The notes under the pieces were generated by a model, which ran no database searches, had not been told where the DNA came from, and saw only the letters and a program-made list of their open reading frames with translations. This document shows, piece after piece, positions 10,134 through 18,832 of a stretch of 64,000 nt of DNA. The position numbers were made by a program, and so were the translations under genes. The stretch comes from Acinetobacter genomosp. 15BJ (GTDB lineage: Bacteria; Pseudomonadota; Gammaproteobacteria; Pseudomonadales; Moraxellaceae), in assembly GCF_000400715.1 (NCBI RefSeq), contig NZ_KE007346.1, forward strand, positions 248,001 through 312,000. Direction: 5' to 3'. Within the stretch, counting starts at the first letter, position 1; the number at the start of each line of letters is the position of its first letter.

Positions 10134-10807
10134 TCAAGACCTTTTTAGTTGCAACCCTTCTCCTCACGGGTCTGGTATTAACGGGTTGTGCTTCATCTCC
10201 AGCGGTGAATAAGGATATGACTGTTTATAAACAGCATATGCCGAAATCTATTTTGGTATTACCACCCGTCAATGATTCCCCTGATGTAAAGGCAACCTAT
10301 AGCTATTGGCCGACAGTCGTTATGCCTGTTGCAGAAGCGGGTTATTATGTTTTTCCAATTTCTGTTGTGGATTCGATGTTTAAAGAGAACGGCGTGACCA
10401 ATGGTCATGACGCTCAAAGCATTTCGCCGCAGAAATTACAGGAAATCTTTGGGGCTGATGCAGCACTCTATATTCGAATTAAAGAATATGGTTCTCAGTA
10501 TCAAGTGATCCAAAGTGTTGCAACAGTCAGTGTAGAGGCAAAACTGGTCGATTTAAAAACCAATGAAACGCTTTGGTCGGGTGAAAAAAAAGCCGTTCAA
10601 TCGAGTAATAGTGGTAACAATGATTTACTCACTGCGCTGGTTGGGGCATTGGTTGAACAAATTGCGGGTAGCTTAAATGATCGTGCTTATCCCTTGGCCA
10701 CGGTAGTGAATACGCAACTCTTTACCCCGACGCAGCATAACCCTGGTCTGGGCTTGCTTTACGGACCTCGTTCACCGAAATATCAACTAGATGGTGTTGT
10801 GAAGTAA
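10130..10807 (+). CDS. GNA1162/DUF799-family lipoprotein
   Basis: The 225-residue protein has a lipoprotein signal ending LVLTGC (Cys20). The mature part carries KSILVLPPVNDSPDVKATYSYW, then PVAEAGYYVFPISVVDSMFKENG, and LQEIFGADAALYIRIKEYG. These are family features of the neisserial antigen GNA1162 (DUF799). The start overlaps the stop of the DUF4810-like gene (ATGA), suggesting translational coupling. The three lipoproteins likely work together in the envelope; no experimental role is implied by the sequence. Confidence 0.75.
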   Translation: MIKTFLVATLLLTGLVLTGCASSPAVNKDMTVYKQHMPKSILVLPPVNDSPDVKATYSYWPTVVMPVAEAGYYVFPISVVDSMFKENGVTNGHDAQSISPQKLQEIFGADAALYIRIKEYGSQYQVIQSVATVSVEAKLVDLKTNETLWSGEKKAVQSSNSGNNDLLTALVGALVEQIAGSLNDRAYPLATVVNTQLFTPTQHNPGLGLLYGPRSPKYQLDGVVK

Positions 10808-10828
10808 TTCATTTTTCATCTGCATAAT

Positions 10829-10855
10829 AAAAAAGCCTCTTGATGAGGCTTTTTT
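10829..10855. terminator. Bidirectional terminator between GNA1162-like gene and aldehyde dehydrogenase
   Basis: AAAAAAGCCTC, loop TTGAT, then GAGGCTTTTTT. The A- and T-runs let it act on both convergent transcripts. Confidence 0.85.
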
Positions 10856-10866
10856 ATTATTGAAGC

Positions 10867-12327
10867 TTATTTGATATTTGGGTCACCTTGTTTCAAGAAG
10901 AAACGTAAGGCTAGTTTCTGTACCCAAGTACCATAAGGTGGATAGAACAGTTGGGTTGGGAAGAAGCGATGACGTGCAAAGATGGTTTTAGCATGGGAAA
11001 GCTCTCGGAAACCTTCTTCACCATGATAGGTTCCCATGCCTGAGTTCCCAATACCACCGAATGGCGCATCGTGGTTGACCACATGCCAGCCCCAATCATT
11101 CAAGGTCACACCACCTGAATGGGTTTGTTTTAAGACATAATCACGTTCATTTGCATCGTGAGTAAAGAGGTATAAAGCTAATGGTCTTTCACCTGCTTGA
11201 ATATAATCAATCGCGTCATCCACTATACCGTAAGCAACCACAGGTAAAACTGGGCCGAATAGCTCTTCTTTAAGAATTCGCATATCTGCTGTGCAATTCA
11301 GGACGATATGTACAGGCATACGACGTGCATCTTTGTCACGGTCATATTCACCACAAGTAATAATTTGAGCGCCTTTGGCTTTGGCATCATCTAAGATATC
11401 GAGCAAACGTCTTAGATGACGATCATTGACAATCGAAGTGTAGTTTGTGTTTTGGCTAATATTATTGCCATACATCGCAGTGAAACTCGCTTGGCACTCT
11501 GCAACGAATTGATCGATTTTTTCTTTTGGCACCAGAGCATAGTCAGGTGCAACGCAGATCTGACCACAGTTGGTCGCTTTGCCGTGTAAAACGCGTTTTG
11601 CAGCATCAGCCAGTGGATAATGACGGCTGACTAAAGCAGGGGATTTCCCGCCTAACTCCAAGGTCACAGGGGTAAGGTTGTCTGCAGCTGCACGCATCAC
11701 CACCCGACCAATCGCAGGTGAGCCCGTAAATACAATATGGTTGAAGGGGAGTGAGGTGAATTGTGCTGGATCAAGGATCTCTTCACCAAAAACAGCCACC
11801 TCATCTTCATTAAAGATTTCAGCCAGCATTCGTTTAACCACAGTATTGGTTGCAGGAGTCACTTCTGGCAGTTTAATCATCACTCGATTGCCTGCTGCAA
11901 TTGCGGCAATTAAAGGACCTAAGGCCAAGTAAACAGGGAAGTTCCACGGAACAATAACACCCACTACACCTTTAGGCTGATATTGCACCCGTAAACGATT
12001 CGATAAAAATAGCAATTCAGTGCTACGTTTACTTGGTCGCATCCAACGTCTTAAATGACGAATTGCATGTTCTGCTTCAAGTACTGAACCGAGCAAATCA
12101 AGCAGTTTTGATTCATCTACCGAGCGTGAATTAAAGTCGGTATTAATTGCAGTCGCAATCACATCTTGATAACGGATAATTTGTTTTTTTATTTGCAATA
12201 ATTTGGTGCGTCGATCATCGAGATCTGGGTAGGGCTGAGCATCAAAAGCAGCACGCTGTTGATTAAACACCGAATACATATGTTCGGTTGCAGGATCACT
12301 GAATTGTTGTGAAGTTGAAAGTGTCAT
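10867..12327 (-). CDS. Coniferyl-aldehyde dehydrogenase-like NAD(P)-dependent aldehyde dehydrogenase
   Basis: This ALDH-superfamily enzyme oxidises an aldehyde to the acid. From the preferred start it has 486 residues: VVGVIVPWNFPVYLAL (about 121-136), HIVFTGSPAIGR for cofactor binding, the general base Glu224 in TLELGGKSP and the nucleophile Cys258 in NCGQICVAPDY. It lacks the roughly 10-residue extras of longer ALDHs and is most like the CalB (coniferyl aldehyde) group, but long-chain aldehydes are equally possible. Start choice: an ATG five codons upstream (12342) exists, but AAAGGAG stands 6 nt before the ATG at 12327. The AraC-type regulator next to it is divergent and may control it. 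Confidence 0.8.
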   Translation of the reverse strand: MTLSTSQQFSDPATEHMYSVFNQQRAAFDAQPYPDLDDRRTKLLQIKKQIIRYQDVIATAINTDFNSRSVDESKLLDLLGSVLEAEHAIRHLRRWMRPSKRSTELLFLSNRLRVQYQPKGVVGVIVPWNFPVYLALGPLIAAIAAGNRVMIKLPEVTPATNTVVKRMLAEIFNEDEVAVFGEEILDPAQFTSLPFNHIVFTGSPAIGRVVMRAAADNLTPVTLELGGKSPALVSRHYPLADAAKRVLHGKATNCGQICVAPDYALVPKEKIDQFVAECQASFTAMYGNNISQNTNYTSIVNDRHLRRLLDILDDAKAKGAQIITCGEYDRDKDARRMPVHIVLNCTADMRILKEELFGPVLPVVAYGIVDDAIDYIQAGERPLALYLFTHDANERDYVLKQTHSGGVTLNDWGWHVVNHDAPFGGIGNSGMGTYHGEEGFRELSHAKTIFARHRFFPTQLFYPPYGTWVQKLALRFFLKQGDPNIK

Positions 12328-12458
12328 TGTTGCTCCTTTCATGCTTATTAGTAGAATAGACTTTATGATTGATGAGATTTGTAGTCGATGTTAAATTGAG
12401 ACAACAAAAGGTAATTTAGTGCCATTATGCATCATCACTCAAGGGATGAGGTGAAAAA

Positions 12459-13529
12459 ATGCGTAAACAGGATGTGAACCCGATGTTGATTGAAGCGCGT
12501 TATGATCAAAATCAATTGGGTCAAGGTACGCCGATTTTAGGTCTAACCAGTTTGCTGGAAGCCATGCAACAGCAAGGTTATCGCTTGGATGAAGTTTTAG
12601 CGGGCACTGGAATTTCTCAAGCTGCACTGAATAGTGCAGCTTCTCATATCTCTCCCTATCAAAAATTACAACTTTTTCAAACGATTCAGCGTTTATCTAA
12701 AGATCCGCTGATTGGCATGCGGGCTGGGCAAAAACAGCGGTTATCGGACTTTGGGGTTTATGGTTATGCACTGTCTTCCTCTCGTAATTTCCAACAGGCG
12801 GTAGAGTTTGGTATTCGTCATATCAAACTCGCGGCACCCGTACTCAAGAAAACCTTTTCTATTCAAAAGCAAGTCGCCATTTTTGAAGGTCATGAAATTA
12901 TTGCGCTGGGTCAATTATTGCCTTTGGTGTGTGAGTTTTGGTTTAGTTCCATGCAAACCCTGATTGAATGTGTATTAGAGGCACCATTTCAAGCGGAAAA
13001 ACTGTTACTGCCTTATCCAGCACCTCAATATGCAGATGAATATGAAAAAGTATTTCGTTGCCCTGTGGAGTTCGATGCAGAGGTGATGCAGTGGCATTTT
13101 GATCTTGATTGGCTAGAGAAGCCGTGCCCGAATGCCAATCCGATTACTGCGGATATGTGTCGGTCTTTTTGCGAAAGGATGTTGGGTAGCGATGATGATG
13201 AACAAGAACCTGATTTAGTCCGCACGATCCGTCTGATCTTATTAGATGCGGTTGGCAGCTTTCCAAGCGCACAAGAGATCGCAGATCAATTGCATTTATC
13301 CAAGCGAACTTTATACCGCCGTTTGTCAGATGCGGAAGTCAGTTATCAAGAGATTTTAGACAGTACTAGAAGGCGACTTGCAGATGAATATTTGGCAACA
13401 AGTTTAAGCATTGATGAAATCGCAGAACGCTTAGGATTTTCTGATACCTCAAATTTTAGAAAAGCCTATCGTAATTGGGTTGGGATTTCACCAAATGAAT
13501 ATCGAGCGGATAAAAATAAGATAATTTAG
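12459..13529 (+). CDS. AraC-family transcriptional regulator with arabinose-binding-like N-terminal domain
   Basis: The 356-residue protein has an N-terminal ligand-binding domain of the type seen in OruR/ArgR-like AraC proteins (LLEAMQQQGYRLDEVLAGTGIS, then FGIRHIKLAAPVLK), and a C-terminal double helix-turn-helix of about 90 residues: SAQEIADQLHLSKRTLYRRL, and SIDEIAERLGFSDTSNFRKA followed by WVGISPNEYR. It is divergent from the aldehyde dehydrogenase gene across a 131-bp gap, the usual place for a local regulator. The inducer is unknown. Confidence 0.85.
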   Translation: MRKQDVNPMLIEARYDQNQLGQGTPILGLTSLLEAMQQQGYRLDEVLAGTGISQAALNSAASHISPYQKLQLFQTIQRLSKDPLIGMRAGQKQRLSDFGVYGYALSSSRNFQQAVEFGIRHIKLAAPVLKKTFSIQKQVAIFEGHEIIALGQLLPLVCEFWFSSMQTLIECVLEAPFQAEKLLLPYPAPQYADEYEKVFRCPVEFDAEVMQWHFDLDWLEKPCPNANPITADMCRSFCERMLGSDDDEQEPDLVRTIRLILLDAVGSFPSAQEIADQLHLSKRTLYRRLSDAEVSYQEILDSTRRRLADEYLATSLSIDEIAERLGFSDTSNFRKAYRNWVGISPNEYRADKNKII

Positions 13530-14139
13530 TTTAAAAAATAGGTTTTATTCTCAAAATATGAATTTTTTAATTTAATTTTAATATCCTACGATAATAATAA
13601 TTATTATAATTGTCGGAATGGTCATAAAGAGATATTTATTTTAAATATGATAGAAGTTTTATAAATGAATGATATTTGTTTTAATTATCATTCAATTAAA
13701 CATGTTATTTTTTAATCAAAAAATGCACCACAATATTGCATTAAGTTTTTAAATATATAGCATTTTGATTACTTATTATTCATGTTTTTGATCGATTGAT
13801 CTATATGTTTTAATAAAAATATATTAATAATTATGATCTTATGTTTAAAGGTATATTTGTATACTTTTAAGGTATTTTTCATGTGAATGGCTGTGTTCAC
13901 TATATAATTAAATTAAATGAATTACCTGAAGTTAAATCGCATAGAATCTGTGCTGGATTAGGGTAGGTCTACCCATTAAAAAAACTTATTATGCTAAGGA
14001 TTGCATTCAATGCTGACTTTTTTAGGTATCAGCATGATCATGTGCTTTATGTATTTGATCTAATTTACGCACTGTTTACGTTACTTCTAGCAAAGCCTCA
14101 ACTAAGCTAAATTTATCTATATAACTTGAGCTTTTAGCT
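13530..14139. other. 610-bp AT-rich non-coding region
   Basis: No gene is supported. The segment contains a Fur-box-like A/T sequence at 13590-13608 (16 of 19 positions agree with the classical GATAAT-based box), an inverted repeat GAATGATA / TATCATTC at 13667-13693 with an 11-nt loop, and the TTTACG direct repeat at 14064-14080 described separately. Confidence 0.5.
14064..14080 (+). promoter_or_regulatory. TTTACG-N5-TTTACG direct repeat upstream of the glutamine-synthetase-like gene
   Basis: TTTACG at 14064-14069 is repeated at 14075-14080, an 11-bp period. The first ten positions, TTTACGCA plus the second TTTACG, match the candidate KdpE site upstream of kdpA (1089-1105). The element is 60 bp ahead of the ATG at 14140. 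An OmpR-family regulator, possibly KdpE, is inferred to bind. Confidence 0.4.
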
Positions 14140-15552
14140 ATGAGTGCTGTACTTGTTGAGATCAATCATCCATCTGCGCTAAAAAAGTATATTCATACCG
14201 CAGTCTCGAAAAATGAGGTTGAAGGTGTTGCGCAAAAAAAACAATTTATAGAAGAAGTTGAAACCTATTTAAAACATTATCCACAGACTCAACACGTTGA
14301 TATTTATCTATGTGACTTAAATGGACATTTACGCGGTAAACGTATAGATGTCGGTTGCCTCAAAAATCTGAGTAAAGGTTGTTATTTCCCATTGTCGATT
14401 TATGCCATGAGTCTGGATGGCAAAGTGATTGAAGAGACAGGACTCGGTAAATATATTGGAGAACCTGATCATTTATGTGAACCTGTTTTAGGGACATTGA
14501 AACCACATGCACTTGAGCCCGAAACAACAGCTCAGCTACTGCTCAGTATGAAAGATGATCATCAGCAAGATTGCGTATTTGAACCTAGAAATATCGTAAA
14601 GAAAATCCTCCATCAATTGCAGCTAAAAAACTACTTTCCCTGTATCGCTGCCGAAGTCGAGTTCTATTTACATCCTTTAAGTGAGGCTAATGATGCCGAA
14701 CAAACGATGTCACAATGCTTTGATATAAATACCACTGATCATTATCAAAATATTCTGAATGAGATTGAAGCAGTTGCAAAACGACAGAGCATTCAAATTA
14801 CAGGAATCGTTTCCGAATCATCTTCAGGTCAGTATGAGATTAATCTGCAACATACAACGGATCTCTTGACTTTATGTGACCAGATTATGTTGTTGAAAAG
14901 AACCATCAAACAGGTTGCGAATAAGCATGGACTACGTGCGAACTTCCTTGCTAAGCCTGATATGCATAAAGCGGGCAGTGGTATGCACTTTCATATGAGT
15001 CTTTTAGATCAGAATCAGCAGAATCTTTTTAGTTCGGCGCAAGAGAAAATCTCTGATAATTTATTAAAAGCTGTGAGTGGTTTACTGTTATTGATGCCAG
15101 ATTCGATGGCGATTTTAGCGCCCAATCTGAACTCTTTTAGACGTTTTAAGTTGGGTCATCATGTGCCCTTGGAGGCAAATTGGGGGCTCAATAATCGTAA
15201 TGTGGCGATTCGAATTCCATGTTCAGATTCCGAAAATCAGCGTTTAGAATATCGTGTTGCAGGGGCAGACTGTAATCCTTATCTAGCGTTGGCAACGATT
15301 CTGATTGGAACTCTGCACGGTCTAACGCATCAGCTAGCGGTTCCGAAACAAGCGCATCAATTAAAACTGAAAAGTGAGCATGTATTATTACCAACTGAGC
15401 AAACGGAAGCATTAAAACTGCTCAAAGCCAATCAGTTATTAACTGAATATTTTGGCAGAGCCTTTGTTGATATCTGGTGTACGGTAAAGCAGGCAGAGTA
15501 CCAAAGTGTTTATAGCCAGATTACTGCCATTGAAAAGAATTGGGATATATAA
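14140..15552 (+). CDS. Glutamine synthetase family protein (gamma-glutamylputrescine synthetase-like)
   Basis: An ATP-dependent ligase of the glutamine synthetase fold. The 470-residue protein has an N-terminal beta-grasp (HVDIYLCDLNGHLRGKRID) and the catalytic core with AAEVEFYLHP, SESSSGQYEINLQHTTD, the ATP/metal region ANFLAKPDMHKAGSGMHFH, NSFRRFKLGHHVP and NRNVAIRIP, then EYRVAGADCNPYLALATIL. The phrase RGKRI near the start and the 450-470 length match PuuA-type enzymes that join glutamate to putrescine or another amine rather than GlnA, which lacks them. The gene stands alone, without the other puu genes, so the substrate is not settled. Confidence 0.75.
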   Translation: MSAVLVEINHPSALKKYIHTAVSKNEVEGVAQKKQFIEEVETYLKHYPQTQHVDIYLCDLNGHLRGKRIDVGCLKNLSKGCYFPLSIYAMSLDGKVIEETGLGKYIGEPDHLCEPVLGTLKPHALEPETTAQLLLSMKDDHQQDCVFEPRNIVKKILHQLQLKNYFPCIAAEVEFYLHPLSEANDAEQTMSQCFDINTTDHYQNILNEIEAVAKRQSIQITGIVSESSSGQYEINLQHTTDLLTLCDQIMLLKRTIKQVANKHGLRANFLAKPDMHKAGSGMHFHMSLLDQNQQNLFSSAQEKISDNLLKAVSGLLLLMPDSMAILAPNLNSFRRFKLGHHVPLEANWGLNNRNVAIRIPCSDSENQRLEYRVAGADCNPYLALATILIGTLHGLTHQLAVPKQAHQLKLKSEHVLLPTEQTEALKLLKANQLLTEYFGRAFVDIWCTVKQAEYQSVYSQITAIEKNWDI

Positions 15553-15601
15553 GTACCCTGATCATTTACTGCTGTCATATAACCAAAATAATCATGGGTT
15601 A

Positions 15602-15674
15602 TGCGCTCAGCGGGACTCGAACCCACGTCGGTCGCTTAGGAGGCAACTGCTCTATCCAGTTAAGCTATAAGCGC
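15602..15674 (-). tRNA. tRNA-Arg(CCT)
   Basis: On the minus strand a 73-nt cloverleaf can be folded: acceptor GCGCTTA with TGAGCGC, D arm GCTT/GAGC, anticodon arm GTTGC/GCGAC with loop CTCCTAA (anticodon CCT, reading AGG), variable CGAC, T arm GTGGG/CCCGC with loop TTCGAGT, discriminator A. The CCA end is not encoded. Confidence 0.95.
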
Positions 15675-15695
15675 ATAATTTTATGATTATAAACA

Positions 15696-15725
15696 AAAAA
15701 GTGATTGCAGAAGCAATCACTTTTT
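15696..15725 (-). terminator. Terminator of the amino acid permease gene
   Basis: A stem GTGATTGC / GCAATCAC with loop AGAA, flanked by A5 and T5, sits 18 bp after the permease stop codon. It also separates the permease from tRNA-Arg. Confidence 0.8.
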
Positions 15726-15743
15726 AATGAAACCGATCAACTG

Positions 15744-17102
15744 TTAATTTTCAGTTTTGCCATTTAAAAACTTATAGAAAATAAACATGGCGACGATCCA
15801 GATCGGAATCATCAGTACAGATTCTTTAAAGCCTTGTTGCCACATGATATACAGCACCACAGCAATAAAAGCCAATACCAAATAGTTACTGAATGGAGAC
15901 CATAAAGCTGGATAAGAGGTTTTAATTTGAGCTTTTTTAATATGACTTCTATATTTTAAATGAGTCAAGCTGATCATTGCCCAGTTTAAAACAAGCGCAC
16001 CAACAACCACATACATCAAATGTCCAAGCGCATCTTCAGGCACGAAGTAGTTTAACAATACACAGCCAAAGATTAGGAACGCAGAGAGGAGTACTGCTGG
16101 AACAGGGACACCTTGTTTATTGGTTTTGGTAAATACTTTAGGTGCATTACCTTGTTGAGCTAGACCAAACACCATACGACTATTGGCATACATACCACTG
16201 TTATAAACTGACAATGCAGCAGTCAGGATAATAAAGTTAAGTAGATGTGCCGCCCAACCGATTCCCATTTGACTGAAAATCATCACGAATGGGCTCTTAT
16301 CTAAACCACCTAGGTCCAACTGATTCCAAGGTACAAGTGACAATAGAATGGTAAGAGAACCCACATAGAACACTAAAATACGAATGACCACTTGGTTAAT
16401 CGCTTTAGGAATGGTGGTCTTTGGATCTTTAGCTTCTGCTGCCGCCATACCAATCAGTTCAATGCCCCCAAAGGCAAACATCAAGAAAGCCAGCATATAG
16501 AACAAGCCATCAAAGCCATGCGGGAAAAAGCCGCCATGTGACCACAGGTTGCTAAAAGAGGCTGTTGAATTCGCATCCGCAGTGAAAAGCAAGAACAGAC
16601 CAAACAAGATCATGGCAACGACAGCAGTCACCTTGATGATTGCTAACCAGAACTCAGATTCACCATAGAATTTAACATTGGTCAGGTTCACTGCTGTAAT
16701 CACGACAAAGAAAAATAATACAGATTGCCATGCAGGAATTTGCGGCCACCAGTAATTAATATATTTACCTACCGCCGTTAGCTCAGTCATTGCGACAAGG
16801 ATATACAGTACCCAATAGTTCCAGCCTGTGATAAAGCCTGGAAATTTACCCCAATATTTATAAGCAAAATGGCTAAATGAACCTGCAACAGGCTCTTCAA
16901 CAATCATTTCACCTAAATGACGCATGATTAGAAAAACAATCAAGCCGCCAATCGCATACCCCAAAATAATAGATGGTCCAGCAGACTGGATAATTTGCGC
17001 AGAACCTAAAAATAAGCCCGTACCAATCGCTCCACCCATCGCAATGAGTTGGATATGGCGGTTTTTTAGTCCACGCTGAAGTTGAGAAGAATCGTTGTTC
17101 AA
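15744..17102 (-). CDS. aroP: Aromatic amino acid permease, AroP/PheP type (APC superfamily)
   Basis: A 12-segment inner membrane proton symporter for amino acids. The 452-residue protein has the AAT-family signature RGLKNRHIQLIAMGGAIGTG at the N-terminus, EEPVAGSFSHFAYKYWGKF, GWNYWVLYILVAMTELTAVG and FAFGGIELIGMAAAEAKDP. These stretches are nearly those of E. coli AroP, so phenylalanine/tyrosine/tryptophan transport is the best guess; related permeases for other amino acids share them. The start is a TTG at 17102, because the conserved N-terminus lies upstream of the first ATG and a stop codon precedes it. No strong ribosome-binding site is seen. Confidence 0.8.
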   Translation of the reverse strand: MNNDSSQLQRGLKNRHIQLIAMGGAIGTGLFLGSAQIIQSAGPSIILGYAIGGLIVFLIMRHLGEMIVEEPVAGSFSHFAYKYWGKFPGFITGWNYWVLYILVAMTELTAVGKYINYWWPQIPAWQSVLFFFVVITAVNLTNVKFYGESEFWLAIIKVTAVVAMILFGLFLLFTADANSTASFSNLWSHGGFFPHGFDGLFYMLAFLMFAFGGIELIGMAAAEAKDPKTTIPKAINQVVIRILVFYVGSLTILLSLVPWNQLDLGGLDKSPFVMIFSQMGIGWAAHLLNFIILTAALSVYNSGMYANSRMVFGLAQQGNAPKVFTKTNKQGVPVPAVLLSAFLIFGCVLLNYFVPEDALGHLMYVVVGALVLNWAMISLTHLKYRSHIKKAQIKTSYPALWSPFSNYLVLAFIAVVLYIMWQQGFKESVLMIPIWIVAMFIFYKFLNGKTEN

Positions 17103-17474
17103 AGGACTGAGCTCGACGAGGAATTAACTGGATTATTCTAATAGATTGAAAGATTTTCGCCTAGTAAAAGTACAGCGATGCTATGACTGGAAAGTTGTTT
17201 TTAAAAGTTATTTAAAATCTTATATTTATATGAATATTAAAATGAAATATGCTGTAATTTTATACAGTTGAAAAATCCTCTAGTTTTTCCCGACGGATGG
17301 ATTGCTATTTTTGCCATTGTGAAAGTCTTGGAATCTACTCACTATAATGCGCAGATTTTACGCATTATGACCAATCCCAAAACCATTGGTCGTATGGTAT
17401 TTTTGACGGCAGTGCAGTACCTTTAGATTCAAAATTGATCTGTACCAAGAATATGATAAAAGGAAGACATTGAC
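17103..17474. other. Intergenic region upstream of prpF and the permease
   Basis: Contains the divergent promoters of the permease and prpF and the short open frame at 17268-17426 listed separately. No other gene is supported. Confidence 0.4.
17268..17426 (+). pseudogene. Possible degraded coding remnant
   Basis: An open frame of 52 codons without an ATG near its beginning reads LVFPDGWIAIFAIVKVLEST then HYNAQILRIMTNPKTIGRMV and ends TAVQYL at a TAG. The composition is protein-like (mixed hydrophobic and polar residues, few rare codons) compared with the surrounding AT-rich DNA. I do not recognise a family. It may be the 3' end of a gene lost by deletion, or chance. Confidence 0.25.
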
Positions 17475-18662
17475 ATGAGCTCAGTACCGCAAATAAAAGT
17501 CCCTGCAACCTATATGCGTGGAGGCACAAGTAAAGGTGTGTTTTTCAAACTGGATGATTTACCTGAAGCGGCACAAGTAGCGGGCAAAGCACGTGATCAA
17601 CTTCTTCTCCGTGTGATTGGAAGTCCAGACCCTTATGGCAAACAGATTGATGGTATGGGGGGAGCAACCTCAAGCACCAGTAAAACCGTAATTTTGGCAA
17701 AAAGTTCTGAGCCAGAACACGACGTTGATTATTTATTTGGTCAAGTATCAATTGATCAGCCATTTGTCGACTGGAGTGGTAACTGTGGCAACCTAACCGC
17801 AGCAGTGGGTTCATTTGCAATTTCAAATGGTTTGGTTGATGCAGTGCGTATTCCTGAAAATGGCATTTGTACGGTACGGATCTGGCAGAAGAATATTCAA
17901 AAAACCATTATTGCACATGTCCCTGTGACCAACGGTCAAGTTCAGGAAACAGGTGATTTTGAACTGGATGGTGTGACCTTTCCAGCAGCTGAAGTTCAGA
18001 TTGAATTTTTAGACCCAGCTGATGATGGTGAAGAAGGCGGAGATATGTTCCCGACAGGAAACGTTGTGGATCAACTGGTTGTTCCTGAAATCGGCACATT
18101 CCAAGCCACATTTATCAATGCAGGTATTCCGACCATTTTCCTCAATGCAGAAGATATTGGTTATCAAGGTACAGAATTACAAGATCAGATTAATGGTGAT
18201 GCAGCAGCTTTAGCAAGGTTTGAGAAAATCCGTGCCTATGGTGCAGTACACATGGGGCTGATTAAAGATATTTCTGAAGCAGCAGCACGTCAGCATACCC
18301 CTAAAATTGCTTTTGTATCACAACCAAAAAGCTATATCTCATCAAGTGGTAAACCTGTTGAGACGGGTGATGTCGATTTATTGGTTCGCGCTTTGTCGAT
18401 GGGTAAACTACATCATGCCATGATGGGAACGGCAGCAGTTGCGATTGGTACAGCCGCAGCTATTCCGGGAACCTTGGTGAATTTGGCAGCTGGTGGTGGT
18501 GAGCGTGAAGCCGTTCGTTTCGGTCATCCATCTGGGACTTTGCGTGTGGGTGCTCAAGCTGAATTGATTGATGGTAAATGGTCTGTGAAAAAAGCCATTA
18601 TGAGTCGTAGCGCGCGTGTACTGATGGAAGGCTGGGTCCGTGTACCAGGTGATACCTTCTAG
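17475..18662 (+). CDS. prpF: 2-methylaconitate cis-trans isomerase PrpF
   Basis: PrpF isomerises 2-methylaconitate in the AcnD-dependent 2-methylcitrate route for propionate. The 395-residue protein has the family start PATYMRGGTSKGVFF, then IGSPDPYGKQIDGMGGATSS TSK, DWSGNCGNLTAAVGSFAI and GHPSGTLRVGAQ; the Cys in SGNCGN is characteristic. Length equals that of known PrpF proteins. The ribosome-binding site AGGAAG precedes the ATG. No prpB, prpC or acnD lies in the window, so this copy is separated from its usual operon, which may be elsewhere. Confidence 0.9.
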   Translation: MSSVPQIKVPATYMRGGTSKGVFFKLDDLPEAAQVAGKARDQLLLRVIGSPDPYGKQIDGMGGATSSTSKTVILAKSSEPEHDVDYLFGQVSIDQPFVDWSGNCGNLTAAVGSFAISNGLVDAVRIPENGICTVRIWQKNIQKTIIAHVPVTNGQVQETGDFELDGVTFPAAEVQIEFLDPADDGEEGGDMFPTGNVVDQLVVPEIGTFQATFINAGIPTIFLNAEDIGYQGTELQDQINGDAAALARFEKIRAYGAVHMGLIKDISEAAARQHTPKIAFVSQPKSYISSSGKPVETGDVDLLVRALSMGKLHHAMMGTAAVAIGTAAAIPGTLVNLAAGGGEREAVRFGHPSGTLRVGAQAELIDGKWSVKKAIMSRSARVLMEGWVRVPGDTF

Positions 18663-18688
18663 TTTATTTTATTTTTGAATTTTATAGG

Positions 18689-18720
18689 TAAGGCCTTCAT
18701 TTGAAGGCCTTATTATTTTG
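18689..18720 (+). terminator. Terminator after prpF
   Basis: Stem TAAGGCCTTC / GAAGGCCTTA (18689-18712) with a 4-nt loop, followed by a T-rich run TTATTTTG. Confidence 0.75.
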
Positions 18721-18832
18721 GGTCTATTAAAAATACAAACACAATTTGATGAGATAAATAATGTTATGATGTTGAGATTCTGACAAGTCTTGTCATTTTA
18801 CTCTTCCATTCAGATTTCCTGAGGCAACAACT

